From Dietzia alimentaria 72 (lineage in GTDB: Bacteria > Actinomycetota > Actinomycetes > Mycobacteriales > Mycobacteriaceae): DNA of 64,000 bases. The stretch lies in assembly GCF_000226215.1 (NCBI RefSeq), contig NZ_AGFF01000031.1:1-64000 (forward strand), in the 5' to 3' direction. Below the pieces are notes generated by a model. It made no database searches, was not told where the DNA came from, and worked only from the letters and a program-made list of their open reading frames with translations. The position numbers and the translations under genes are program-made. How positions within the stretch are numbered: the first letter of the stretch is position 1; each line of letters starts with the position of its first letter. This document shows positions 1 through 8,203 of the stretch, piece by piece.

Positions 1-57
1 GGGTTCGACGGTGCGGCAGATGGTGTCGGCGAGCAGGCTGGCGGTAGCGTTCAAAGC

Positions 58-117
58 GGGTCCTGGGGTGTTCGATGCGTGGCGTGAGAACCTGCATCTT
101 CACACGCCCCAGGACCC
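58..117. repeat. 11-bp perfect inverted repeat at the left edge
   Basis: The arms GGGTCCTGGGG (58-68) and CCCCAGGACCC (107-117) are exact reverse complements, separated by 38 bp. They lie just left of a low-G+C recombinase island. They could be a terminator-like hairpin or the outer end of a mobile element whose body lies left of the window. No transposase is recognisable in 1-156, so the nature of the repeat is undecided. Confidence 0.4.
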
Positions 118-156
118 CTACATCTTGTGCCTCACCGCATCACCGGCGAACCCCAG

Positions 157-795
157 TTACGCACTCCGGATCCGGAAGGGCCAGTTTCGGATGTACTCTG
201 CAGTGTCCTTCGATTTGCTGTGCAGATAGGCGCCGTAATGCCTGCGACAAAGAGCTTTGCATATAACCTCACCGACGCAATCCTGAATCGCACATTTCGG
301 CATTTCTTTGGTTTGTGGAATATATTTGCAACGCGTTCCGAGAAAGTGCTCAAGGGCGATTGGCTCGTTAGCGGAGTTTTTGTACTTCATCCACTGACTA
401 TAATGAGTGTGACACGCCCCACGGGCGATGGACTGCCTACTGCATCTGGTTCCGTCTATCATTGCGCGACACTGCTCTGGGGCTTCATGGGCAGGTCTGT
501 TTGGCCTCGGGGGCTCGTGCGTTGCGATGAAAGTCTCTACTGTCTTGGTGGTTTTCTTGAAGGCCCTATAGCAGGTTACACAGAGTCTTGAAACTGCCGT
601 AAATCCATTGCACTTCAATACGGGACACTTACTGACTGCCGTATAGGGATTCAATACATCTGGGGTGAACTTGCTATTAGTGTCATCCCACTCCGTCGGG
701 CGCCAGTTCAGTTCCAATGTCGACTTGATGTGATCGCGCCACCTATCCGAAACGTCGTTTGTTTGGGCGTCTGAGGCAGTAGCGATTTTATGCAT
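157..795 (-). CDS. Three-module Cys/His zinc-finger-like protein coupled to the recombinase
   Basis: A 212-aa protein of unknown function. Three copies of one motif are visible: C57-x4-C62-x9-C72-x2-C75-Y, C109-x8-C118-x9-C128-x2-H131-Y and C168-x4-C173-x9-C183-x2-H186-Y. The x9 gap and the closing C-x2-[CH]-Y are invariant, so each module probably binds one zinc ion. Similar C-x4-C...C-x2-H-Y modules occur singly in phage and actinobacterial HNH or DNA-binding proteins (family knowledge). No nuclease motif is visible. The start codon overlaps the last codons and stop of the upstream recombinase by 8 nt, which implies translational coupling. I infer a DNA-binding accessory or directionality factor for the recombinase. 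Base composition is as low in G+C as the recombinase and unlike the rest of the window. Confidence 0.75.
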   Translation of the reverse strand: MHKIATASDAQTNDVSDRWRDHIKSTLELNWRPTEWDDTNSKFTPDVLNPYTAVSKCPVLKCNGFTAVSRLCVTCYRAFKKTTKTVETFIATHEPPRPNRPAHEAPEQCRAMIDGTRCSRQSIARGACHTHYSQWMKYKNSANEPIALEHFLGTRCKYIPQTKEMPKCAIQDCVGEVICKALCRRHYGAYLHSKSKDTAEYIRNWPFRIRSA

Positions 796-1924
796 CCGTG
801 TTGGCCTTCCTTACGGCTTCTATCATCTGGTGGAATTCCGGGTGTACATATCGGCTCATTGATGCGGGATTTCTATGGCCGAGTAGTGCTTGCACCACCT
901 CGTGAGGGACCCCTTCGCGAACCCAAAGCGAAGCACAGTAATGGCGGAGGCTGTGTGGCCGAATACGAGTGCCTACTTGTGATGAAATTCGTTTGAAGAG
1001 GTCGTGGATGGTCGCGTAGGTTACTGGTTCACCCAGTTTGCCGCGGTGCATATTCACGAAGACGTAATCGGATTCAATTTCGAGCTTATTTATTATTTGT
1101 GTACAGATCGCGTATTTATGCACGATTCTGTCCGTTACGGGCAATCTGCGGCCGTATCTCGACTTGGCGAGTGCTCCGTTGGGGTTGTTCCGCCTTTCGA
1201 TGTGGATATGGGGGCCGGCGGTTTCGCATCCGAGGCTCGTATTTTCAGGGAGGAAATGGAGGTCACCATGTCTGAGTCCTAGCGCCTCTCCGATGCGTAT
1301 GCCCGTCGTGGCTAGGAGGTCGACAAGCAGCCTGTCTCTGTCGTTAAGATCCAAGCCGAGTAGTTCGCGCACTTTATCGGTAGATAGATATTCTGTATCG
1401 GGGTGGTTTTCCGCCAGTTTGTGCGCCCTCCGTTTCACGATCTCCCATGACGGGGAGCCCTGATCGGAATGGGATTGTCGATATGTCGTTCTATGCATTG
1501 AATCGATTACGCGTTTCGGTATAATTCCGTCGGAACTGCAATATTCAAGATACGCCAATGTCGTTCGATAAATCCCGTTTGCGGTAGCTGAGCTTCGTGT
1601 GGTCAAAGAATTGTTATAGGGGTGGCGAGTTGCTTGATTGTGCAAGCTATGCAGGAAGGAGACGAGCAGTTTTTCGTCTGGATCGTCCCAATTAACTTCC
1701 AGTTCTTTGCAATAGTTCAGGTACTGGACAATGTGTGCGGCGTACGTCCGGACTGTATTTATTGACTTGCCCGCCAGCGTGAGATCGAAAAGGTAGTCGG
1801 TGCTTGCGTCGTGCAAGTCGCCTTCCGGATCGAGGATGATGCAAGTCGGTTTTCTGCTGACCGGGAGGAGGACGCGCTTAGTGGAGTACTTCGACATGGC
1901 TTGAACTTTAGAGTTTCGCGTCAC
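788..1924 (-). CDS. Tyrosine recombinase / integrase
   Basis: A 378-aa site-specific recombinase. The N-terminal core-binding (SAM-like) region spans about residues 40-135 and the catalytic domain about 175-370. The full active site is visible: R210 (TGIRIGEALGLRHGD), K254 in the beta-hairpin, H324 and R327 (HSLRH), H350 (LLGHRN) and nucleophile Y359 (MSRYVHPEF). It is therefore probably active. The GTG start at 1924 gives the longest protein; an ATG at 1897 is an alternative, and neither has a strong ribosome site. Two 60-nt stretches inside it (1021-1140) contain only 27 and 24 G/C, far below the neighbouring genes, which indicates acquisition. It is followed by the coupled zinc-finger protein. 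The type of element (integrative element, transposon or phage remnant) cannot be told from the window. Confidence 0.9.
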   Translation of the reverse strand: MTRNSKVQAMSKYSTKRVLLPVSRKPTCIILDPEGDLHDASTDYLFDLTLAGKSINTVRTYAAHIVQYLNYCKELEVNWDDPDEKLLVSFLHSLHNQATRHPYNNSLTTRSSATANGIYRTTLAYLEYCSSDGIIPKRVIDSMHRTTYRQSHSDQGSPSWEIVKRRAHKLAENHPDTEYLSTDKVRELLGLDLNDRDRLLVDLLATTGIRIGEALGLRHGDLHFLPENTSLGCETAGPHIHIERRNNPNGALAKSRYGRRLPVTDRIVHKYAICTQIINKLEIESDYVFVNMHRGKLGEPVTYATIHDLFKRISSQVGTRIRPHSLRHYCASLWVREGVPHEVVQALLGHRNPASMSRYVHPEFHQMIEAVRKANTDA

Positions 1925-2005
1925 CTATAGATAACTGAGTGCACTGCGGTGCGAGCCGGCGGTTGGTGCAGGTGAAGACTTTGTTGGGGACCTCTAGATA
2001 ACTGA
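1924..2005. repeat. Imperfect 15-bp direct repeats at the recombinase 5' end
   Basis: CCTATAGATAACTGA (1924-1938) recurs as CCTCTAGATAACTGA (1991-2005), with 14 of 15 bases identical and 67 bp from start to start. The first copy abuts the recombinase start codon. The second lies where composition returns to normal, ahead of marR. The placement fits recombinase binding sites or an attachment-site region. A CCTCT...AGAGG dyad surrounds the second copy. Confidence 0.55.
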
Positions 2006-2039
2006 CGTTTCAGAGGTGGCGCCAGTGGCGTCACGCCCC

Positions 2040-2065
2040 TATAGTTGCGTTCCGCAAGCAACTAT
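2040..2065 (+). promoter_or_regulatory. Probable MarR operator overlapping a -10 element
   Basis: ATAGTTGC (2041-2048) and GCAACTAT (2058-2065) form a perfect 8-bp inverted repeat with a 9-bp spacer. A nested TTGCG/CGCAA dyad is also present. A TATAGT -10-like hexamer (2040-2045) overlaps the left arm. The site is 12 bp before the marR start, so autorepression of the marR/exporter operon is likely (inference). The same TAGTTG half-site occurs at 24890-24911 and 32676-32693. Confidence 0.65.
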
Positions 2066-2077
2066 CAAGGGGGCACG

Positions 2078-2533
2078 ATGACTCACCAGGAGTCCGCGAG
2101 CGAGATCCTTGTGGAGCTCGTCCGCACCCTGAGGCTGTTCCGTGTCACCGGGCAGCACCAGGGACAGAAAAGTATCTCGGGCACCAAGGTCGGGGTGCTG
2201 CGATACCTGATCCACTGTGACGAACGGTCGAGCGAGATCGCCCAGCGACTCTTCCTGTCCCCCTCGGTCGTCTCCCGCGCAGTGGACGCACTCGAGGCGG
2301 ACGGCCTGGTCGTACGACGCCGCGATCCCGACGACGCGAGGGCCTCGCTGATCTCGATCACGGACCGCGGCCGTACCGATCTGCAACGCCGTCAACAGGT
2401 GATCGCCGAACGGTTCGCCGAGATCCTGGCCCGAGACCCCCAGCACTCGGCCGCCGAGACTCTCGAACTTCTCAGAACTCTGAACGACCATCTCGACGAG
2501 CTCTCCGCGGTCATGGCGGCGAGCGAGAAATGA
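2078..2533 (+). CDS. MarR-family transcriptional regulator
   Basis: A 151-aa cytoplasmic winged helix-turn-helix repressor. The recognition region SSEIAQRLFLSPSVVSRAVD (about residues 50-69) and the wing with VRRRDPDDARASLISITDRG are typical of the family. The ATG at 2078 is preceded by AAGGGGG at good spacing, so the open frame extending to TTG 2045 is ignored. The stop codon overlaps the exporter start (ATGA), so the two form one operon. A palindromic operator lies directly upstream. The usual logic is that a toxic ligand releases MarR and induces the exporter; here the exporter reading frame is broken. Confidence 0.9.
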   Translation: MTHQESASEILVELVRTLRLFRVTGQHQGQKSISGTKVGVLRYLIHCDERSSEIAQRLFLSPSVVSRAVDALEADGLVVRRRDPDDARASLISITDRGRTDLQRRQQVIAERFAEILARDPQHSAAETLELLRTLNDHLDELSAVMAASEK

Positions 2534-4134
2534 GCACACCTATGAGCACAGAAGCCAGTGCACCACCGGGCTACCAGGCCCTCCCCCATCGCGAAGTCCT
2601 CCAGGTGATGACCGGCCTGCTGGCCGCGCTGTTCACCGCACTGCTCTCCAACACCATCGTCTCCACCGCGCTTCCGACGATCATGGCCGAACTTGACGGC
2701 ACCCAACGTCAGTACACGTGGGTCATCACCACGAGTCTGCTGATGATGACTATCAGCACACCGGTCTGGGGAAAGCTCTCAGATCTCTTCGACAAGAAGA
2801 TGCTGGTCCAGCTCACCATCGTGTTGTTCGTGGTGGGCTCCGTCGCTGCGGGCCTGTCCACCTCGGTGGCCATGATGATGGGCGCCCGGGTGGTCCAGGG
2901 CATCGCGATGGGCGGCCTCATGGCCCTCGTCCAGTCGATCATGGGCTCGATCATCGCCCCACGAGAGAGGGGCCGGTACGCCGGCTACATGGGTGGGGTC
3001 ATGGGCATCGCCACGGTCTCCGGGCCGCTCCTCGGCGGTGTGATCACCGACGGGCTGGGGTGGCGCTGGACCTATTTTGTCTGCGTCCCGCTGGCAGTTT
3101 TGGCGTTGATCCTGATCCAAATCAAGCTACGCATCCCCCTGGCTGAATCGCGGAAGGTCACGATTGATTACGCGGGTGCCGTGCTGATCGCCCTCTCCGC
3201 GGCACTGCCCATGCTCTGGGTGACGTTCGCCGGCAGCGAGTACGACTGGGTGTCGTGGCAGTCCGGAGCCTTCATCGGAGCATTCGCGGTCGTCGCCACC
3301 CTCGCGGTGATCGTCGAGCTCCGCGCCCCGGAGCCGATCGTGCCCATCCGCGTCCTGCGGACAAACACGGCAGCCCTGATGATCGTCGCCAGTCTCGCCG
3401 TCGGTGTGGCGATGTTTGCCCCAGCGGTCTTCCTGACCCAATACTTCCAACTGGGTGGTGGGTACTCACCCACCCAGGCGGGCCTGTTGATCCTACCGAT
3501 GATCATCTTCCAGACGGCGTCCTCGGCGATCGGCGGCATGATCGTCAGCCGCACCGGTCGATGGAAGCCGATCATGGTCGTCGGCAGCATCCTCATGGTG
3601 ATCGGACTCGGTGGTCTGGGAATGGTCGACCACACGACCGGCTAACTATGGGTGGCCGTCTCAATGGCGCTCATGGGGATCGGCGTCGGCACCCTCATCC
3701 AGAACGTCGTGTTGGCGGTACAAAACACCGTCGATGTACGCGAGGTGGGTGCCGCCTCCGCCGCAATCTCATTCTTCCGCTCCCTCGGTGGAGCGATCGG
3801 AGTGTCGGCACCCGGCGCCATCCTCACCAATCAGGTTGCGGCACAAATCCGTGATCGGCTATCGGAGATGGGGATAGCGAGCGACCAGTTCGGGGGCGGC
3901 TCCGGCGAGACCAACCTCGACTTAAGCGGGCTGCCCGCGCCGATCCGGCAGGTCATCCACGACTCCTATTCAGATGCCTTTGGCCACATGTTCCTGATCA
4001 CTGCGGCTATCGGTCTGATAACGGTCGTCGCGGTTGTCGCGGTCCGCGAGAGCCGGCTCCGATCGACTGTGGAGTTGCAGCCCTCCCCACCCGTTGATCG
4101 GGTCGACCCCGCTCAGGCTCCCGCTGAGTCATAG
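2530..4134 (+). pseudogene. DHA2-type MFS drug exporter interrupted by an in-frame TAA
   Basis: The frame encodes about 534 codons of a 14-helix major facilitator of the DHA2 (EmrB/QacA-like) drug:proton antiporter family. N-terminal features include the motif-A-like segment GKLSDLFDKK and motif C with GPLLGGVITDGLGWRW. Codon 372 (3643-3645) is TAA, and translation resumes in the same frame with LWVAVSMALMGIGVGT, the expected next helix. There is no frameshift. CAA to TAA, a single C-to-T change, would explain it. The product as read stops after roughly ten helices. An internal restart at an ATG after the stop (for example 3664) would give only the C-terminal helices. It is coupled to marR by ATGA. 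Either a recent nonsense mutation or a sequencing error fits. Confidence 0.85.
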
Positions 4135-4177
4135 CGGTGGTCAAAGCCGCAACGTGAAAGACAGTGCGACACGACAA

Positions 4178-4211
4178 AGCCCGGGTGGGGGTTTGGAGGC
4201 CCACCCGGGCT
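4178..4211. terminator. Bidirectional intrinsic-type hairpin
   Basis: AGCCCGGGTGGG (4178-4189) and CCCACCCGGGCT (4200-4211) form a perfect 12-bp stem with a 10-nt loop. It sits between the convergent exporter and fasciclin genes and can serve both. Confidence 0.85.
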
Positions 4212-4230
4212 CTGTCGGCGAATCGAGGTC

Positions 4231-4905
4231 TTACATCTTCGGCATGAGCACCTGGTCGATCAGGTACACAGTCGCGTTGGCGGTCTGGACGCCGCCGCAG
4301 ATGACATTCGCGCCGTTGACCTGGAGGTCATCGCCCTCGCCGGTCACGTCAACATCATCGCCGGCGAGAGTGGCCTGCATTCCGGCCACCTCGTCAGGGG
4401 TCAGCTGTCCCTCTACGACGTGGTACGTCAGGACGTTGGTGAGCAGGTCGGCGTCGGTGCCGAGCTTGTCCATCGTGGCCTGGTCGACCTGCGCGAACGC
4501 GTCGTCAACGGGGGCGAAGACCGTGTACTCACCGCTGTTCAGCGTGTCCACGAGGTCCACGTCGGGGTTCACCTGGCCCGAGACGGCCTTGGTGAGCGTG
4601 GTGAGGAGCGGGTTGCCGGAGGCAGCCGTGGCGACGGGCTCCTGCGCCATGCCCTCGACCGAGCCGGCACCGTCGGGGTTAGCCTCGGCGTAGTCCGCAC
4701 AACCCGGGCCCACGAGGTTCGCGGCGGGATCGGCTGCCATGGCAGAGGTCTCGGACGAAGACATCGCGGAGCTGGTGGTCATGGCCGACGAGGTGGCCTC
4801 GGCCTCGTTGGAGGCGTCATCGGTGGAGCAGCCCGCGAGGACTAGTCCGCCGACGGCGGCGGCAGCCGCGATCGAAGCGACGCGACGGGAGAGTGTGGTG
4901 CCCAT
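4231..4905 (-). CDS. Fasciclin-domain lipoprotein (MPT70/MPT83-like)
   Basis: A 224-aa exported lipoprotein. Residues 1-25 form a signal peptide ending in lipobox LAGC with acylated C26. A Ser/Ala/Met-rich linker follows to about residue 58, then a single fasciclin (FAS1) domain (about 85-224) with [13 protein letters not shown] and [10 protein letters not shown]. In M. tuberculosis the fasciclin proteins MPT70 and MPT83 are the main SigK targets (established), and a sigK-rskA pair lies 1.8 kb away here. It is divergent from the molybdopterin oxidoreductase. A CCATCC / CCGAAA pair upstream resembles a SigK promoter. The role is cell-surface, probably adhesion or matrix-like; the exact ligand is unknown. 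Confidence 0.92.
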   Translation of the reverse strand: MGTTLSRRVASIAAAAAVGGLVLAGCSTDDASNEAEATSSAMTTSSAMSSSETSAMAADPAANLVGPGCADYAEANPDGAGSVEGMAQEPVATAASGNPLLTTLTKAVSGQVNPDVDLVDTLNSGEYTVFAPVDDAFAQVDQATMDKLGTDADLLTNVLTYHVVEGQLTPDEVAGMQATLAGDDVDVTGEGDDLQVNGANVICGGVQTANATVYLIDQVLMPKM

Positions 4906-4988
4906 GGTTCTGGTCCTTTCGAAGGAGCCCTATGTGTCAACTCTGACTCTGCGTTTCGACTCAGGCTCTGAGTGCTGGGTCACCAGTG

Positions 4989-5015
4989 TTTCGGCGCTGC
5001 CGCCCCGGCGGATGG
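4989..5015 (-). promoter_or_regulatory. Candidate SigK-type promoter of the fasciclin gene
   Basis: On the minus strand, CCATCC (5015-5010) is followed after 15 nt by CCGAAA (4994-4989). The mycobacterial SigK promoter consensus is, as I recall it, CCATCC at -35 and CCGAAT at -10. The -10 differs by one base and the spacing may be slightly short. It lies 84 bp before the fasciclin start codon. Confidence 0.4.
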
Positions 5016-5074
5016 GTGCGGACCGGAATAATTCCTGAACCGGTCCGTGGTGGAACTCGCTCCGAACACCTGAT

Positions 5075-6640
5075 ATGAGCACCGACCAGCACCGTCCCCC
5101 GGCCATCGCCAGGGTGATCTCCGGGGTCCTCGCGACCGGAGTCGCTCTCACGGTGGGTCACGCGATCGCTCCCGCGGTCGATCCACGCTCGTCACCGTTC
5201 CTCGCAGTGGCGGACTCAGTGGTCGACCGCGCACCCGCCGCGGTACGTGCGGCGACCATTGACGCCCTCGGCACGGCCGACAAACCCGCGCTTCTGATCG
5301 GCCTCGTGGTGATCCTGATCCTCGTGGGCGCCGTCGCCGGCCTCGTGGAGCGCGCGCGACGTCCCGCGGGTTCCATCGTGATCGCGGTGTTAGGTCTGGT
5401 GGGAGCGCTGGCCGCCGTCGCGCGCCCCAACGGCGGCCCGGCATGGGCACTGCCGACGCTCCTCGGAGCCGCCGCCGGAGTACTCATGCTGCGGCTGCTG
5501 ATCCGCTCGATCGACCGGACCCCGGCTGCCGAGGCGGACCCGGCGGGCACAGTCGGCCCAGATCGCCGGCGGTTCCTGATACTGGCCGGTTCGGCGGTCG
5601 CGGTGATCGCCGCTGCCGGCGCGACCGGAGTGGCCCTCGGCCGTCGTGGGGCAGACGTGCTCGCCGAGCGCACCGGTCTGCGCCTGCCCGGTGTGCTCAC
5701 CCGGCACAGGGCCCCGGCCGTGCCTGAGGGTGTCGCCGTCGTCGACGTGCCCGGAACCACACCGTTCCTCACACCAAACGGCGAGTTCTACCGCATCGAT
5801 ACCGCGCTACGCGTCCCCACCCTCAAGTCCTCCGATTGGACATTGCGCATCCACGGCATGGTGGAACGGGAAATCGAGATCGACTGGGACGACCTCATGG
5901 ACCGCGAGGCCCGGGAACGGATAGTGACCCTGACCTGCGTGTCCAACGAGGTCGGTGGCTCGTTGGCCGGCACAGCCACCTGGATCGGCTTCCCCATCGC
6001 CGACCTCCTCGCCGAGGCGGGCCCCCTGCCCGAGGCCGACATGCTCCTGTCCACCTCCGTCGACGGCTGGACCGCCGGCACACCGATCCAGGCTCTGACC
6101 GACGGGCGCGACGCGCTCCTCGCTGTAGGCATGAACGGCGAGCCGCTCCCCCTCGAACACGGCTACCCCGTACGCCAGGTGGTCCCCGGCCTGTACGGCT
6201 ACGTCTCCGCCACCAAATGGGTCGTGGACTGGGAAATCACCCGCTTCGATCGCGCATCCGCCTACTGGACCGACCGTGGCTGGGGCGAGAGGGGCCCCAT
6301 CCGCACCGCCAGTCGCATCGACAGACCCGCGCCGCTCGCCGAGATACCGCCCGGGCCTGTGGTGGTGGCCGGAACCGCGTGGGCCCAGCGACGAGGGATC
6401 GACCGGGTGGAGGTCAGGGTCGACAACGGGCAGTGGCAGGACGCGCAGCTCGCCGACGAATACTCCGTCGACACCTGGCGCATGTGGTCCTGGACCTGGG
6501 ACGCCGAGCCGGGCCTGCACACGCTGCACGTCCGGGCCACCGACTCGACCGGCGAGGTTCAGACGGAGGAGCGCCGGGGCACGGTCCCCGATGGCGCCAC
6601 CGGCTGGCACAACCGCACCTTCCGGGTGTCAGAGTCATGA
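5075..6640 (+). CDS. Membrane-anchored sulfite-oxidase-family molybdopterin oxidoreductase
   Basis: A 521-aa protein. The N-terminal third is membrane (hydrophobic segments near residues 12-33, 71-91, 100-117 and 124-143). A further helix (about 167-189), preceded by RRRFL, resembles a retained Tat-like anchor. The rest is an exported sulfite-oxidase fold: the molybdenum-cofactor domain contains C288 (LTCVSNEVGG), the expected Mo ligand, and the C-terminal Ig-like dimerisation domain runs to the end. The arrangement matches mycobacterial Rv0218-type proteins. The substrate is not evident; protein methionine sulfoxide or another S/N-oxide is possible. It is divergent from the fasciclin gene and reads into sigK, so it probably belongs to the SigK neighbourhood functionally. 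Confidence 0.88.
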   Translation: MSTDQHRPPAIARVISGVLATGVALTVGHAIAPAVDPRSSPFLAVADSVVDRAPAAVRAATIDALGTADKPALLIGLVVILILVGAVAGLVERARRPAGSIVIAVLGLVGALAAVARPNGGPAWALPTLLGAAAGVLMLRLLIRSIDRTPAAEADPAGTVGPDRRRFLILAGSAVAVIAAAGATGVALGRRGADVLAERTGLRLPGVLTRHRAPAVPEGVAVVDVPGTTPFLTPNGEFYRIDTALRVPTLKSSDWTLRIHGMVEREIEIDWDDLMDREARERIVTLTCVSNEVGGSLAGTATWIGFPIADLLAEAGPLPEADMLLSTSVDGWTAGTPIQALTDGRDALLAVGMNGEPLPLEHGYPVRQVVPGLYGYVSATKWVVDWEITRFDRASAYWTDRGWGERGPIRTASRIDRPAPLAEIPPGPVVVAGTAWAQRRGIDRVEVRVDNGQWQDAQLADEYSVDTWRMWSWTWDAEPGLHTLHVRATDSTGEVQTEERRGTVPDGATGWHNRTFRVSES

Positions 6641-6714
6641 CAGTGCTTGCCACGTCCCGCCACACCCCAGACCGATTCCGGGCACTGCACCTGATCCGCA
6701 CTAGAGTGGCACCC

Positions 6715-7296
6715 GTGCCCCAGACCACCGCCCCGCCGCAGGATGATCCCGGGCGTCTGCTGGAGCAGTCCGCATCCGGCGACCTCGACTCTTTCGCCCG
6801 TTTCTACGACCTCATGGCGCCGCGTGTGCACGGGCTCGCGTTGCGCATCCTGCGCGATCCCGGGTACGCCGAGGAAACCGTGCAGGAGGTCTTCCTGCAG
6901 GTTTGGAAGCAGGCCGCCGACTACCGTCCCTCGCTGGGCTCGGTGCAGTCGTGGGTCCTGACCATCACGCATCGGCGGGCCGTGGACCGCGTGCGGTCCG
7001 AGAGCTCGTCCACCCGACGTGACGAAGCCGATGCCGCCGCCGGCCCCGTGGCCACCGAAGACATCGCCGAGCAGGTCACCGAACAGATCACCCGGGACCA
7101 GGACGCCACCGCGGTCCGACTCTGTCTGGACACCCTGACAGAGAACCAACGGCAGTCCATCGAGATGGCGTACTTCTCAGGACTGACCTACCGGCAGGTC
7201 GCCGACCAGCTCGAGGCGGCCCTGCCCACCGTCAAATCCCGTATCCGCGACGGACTGCGTCGCCTGAAGACCTGCCTGGGAGGTGCGCTCTCATGA
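6715..7296 (+). CDS. sigK: ECF sigma factor SigK
   Basis: A 193-aa extracytoplasmic-function sigma factor. Region 2 includes RFYDLMAPRVHGLALRILRD and VFLQVWKQAADYRP. Region 4 includes YFSGLTYRQVADQL and LPTVKSRIRDGLRRLK. Similarity to M. tuberculosis SigK is strong across the length (RILRDPGYAEETVQE, ITHRRAVDRVR). The GTG at 6715 places the N-terminus as in SigK. It lies 7 nt after TAGAGT (6702-6707), a likely -10 for a leaderless transcript. An in-frame ATG at 6637 that overlaps the oxidoreductase stop would add 26 poorly conserved residues. The stop overlaps the rskA start (ATGA), so sigma and anti-sigma are co-translated. Confidence 0.92.
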   Translation: MPQTTAPPQDDPGRLLEQSASGDLDSFARFYDLMAPRVHGLALRILRDPGYAEETVQEVFLQVWKQAADYRPSLGSVQSWVLTITHRRAVDRVRSESSSTRRDEADAAAGPVATEDIAEQVTEQITRDQDATAVRLCLDTLTENQRQSIEMAYFSGLTYRQVADQLEAALPTVKSRIRDGLRRLKTCLGGALS

Positions 7297-8156
7297 TCTC
7301 CGGACTCCATGATCACCCCCAGTCCCCCGACGGTATCCGGCCCGAAGACCTCGACCTCTACGCACTGCACGCCCTGCCGACGGACGAGGCGGAAGCGGTG
7401 GAAGAGGCCCTCGTCAGCGCTCCGGACGAGGACCGCGCCTCGATGCTCGCGCACATCGCGTCCACCCGGGAGGTGGCGGCCGATCTCGTGGCTGACGCTC
7501 GCCTGGACGTGGCACCACCGCCCGCGCTCCGGGCCCGGATACTCGAGCAGGCCGCCGCGGACAGGCCTGCCGCGAACCGCTCGCCGGTGACTGATGCCGC
7601 CGGCTCCGGGTCCGAGACCCCCGGCGGAGCTGACGTGGTTGACCTCAGCCGAGCCCGAGAGAACCGGCGCCCACGGATGTGGACCGTGATCGGCACGGCC
7701 GCGGCGGCGATCGTGCTGCTGACGGCGGGCGTGGCGATCGGCCGGATCACCGATGGGACGACGCCCCGGGACAACGTGCCCGTCGCCGCGCCGCCGGCCG
7801 CCTCGATCCCCGAGGAGGTCAGGTCCATGCTGGCCTCGGACGACCTCGAGGTCTCTCGCGGGCAGATCGAGGGGGCTGGCAACGCCATCGTGCTCGCCTC
7901 GAGGGCGGAGGACATGGCCGTCATCTCGATGGACGGGCTGCCCGAGCCCGCCGAGGGCCGCGCCTACCAGCTCTGGCTGATGGGTGACCACGACCCGATC
8001 CCCGCCGGCACGATGGAATCCGGCCAGGTGGGCACGGCCCCGTCTGCCAAGATCAAGGGCATCAGTGACTCCGCGCAGATCGGGCTCACCGAGGAGCCCG
8101 CGGGCGGCTCACCTGCGCCGACGGGCGAGGTTCTACTGGCGCTCGATCTGGCCTGA
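7293..8156 (+). CDS. rskA: Anti-sigma-K factor RskA
   Basis: A 287-aa single-pass membrane anti-sigma factor. The cytoplasmic sigma-binding part (1-128) contains DLDLYALHALPTDEAEAVE, typical of RskA. The transmembrane helix is about residues 130-150, and the extracytoplasmic RskA domain (about 165-287) contains AYQLWLMGDHDPIPAG and ends in a beta-rich segment. It holds SigK inactive; regulated proteolysis of RskA releases it (established in mycobacteria). It overlaps sigK by ATGA and is followed by a strong hairpin. Confidence 0.93.
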   Translation: MISGLHDHPQSPDGIRPEDLDLYALHALPTDEAEAVEEALVSAPDEDRASMLAHIASTREVAADLVADARLDVAPPPALRARILEQAAADRPAANRSPVTDAAGSGSETPGGADVVDLSRARENRRPRMWTVIGTAAAAIVLLTAGVAIGRITDGTTPRDNVPVAAPPAASIPEEVRSMLASDDLEVSRGQIEGAGNAIVLASRAEDMAVISMDGLPEPAEGRAYQLWLMGDHDPIPAGTMESGQVGTAPSAKIKGISDSAQIGLTEEPAGGSPAPTGEVLLALDLA

Positions 8157-8165
8157 CCGGCCCAG

Positions 8166-8202
8166 CCCGCCCCCGGCCGCCGGCCTCACCGGCCGGGGCG
8201 GG
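8166..8202 (+). terminator. rskA downstream hairpin
   Basis: CCCGCCCCCGGCCG (8166-8179) pairs with CGGCCGGGGCGGG (8190-8202), 13 bp with one bulged C. It starts 9 bp after the rskA stop. No long T-run follows, as is common in actinobacteria. Confidence 0.7.
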
Positions 8203-8203
8203 T

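Noticed and set aside
1-156. Possible partial transposase at the left edge
   Set aside because: Open frames exist on both strands but none shows a transposase motif, and the inverted repeat alone does not prove an insertion sequence.
5836-6636. Upstream extension of the sigK frame through the oxidoreductase gene
   Set aside because: The residues are Arg/Pro-rich shadow sequence; homology to SigK begins just after the GTG at 6715.
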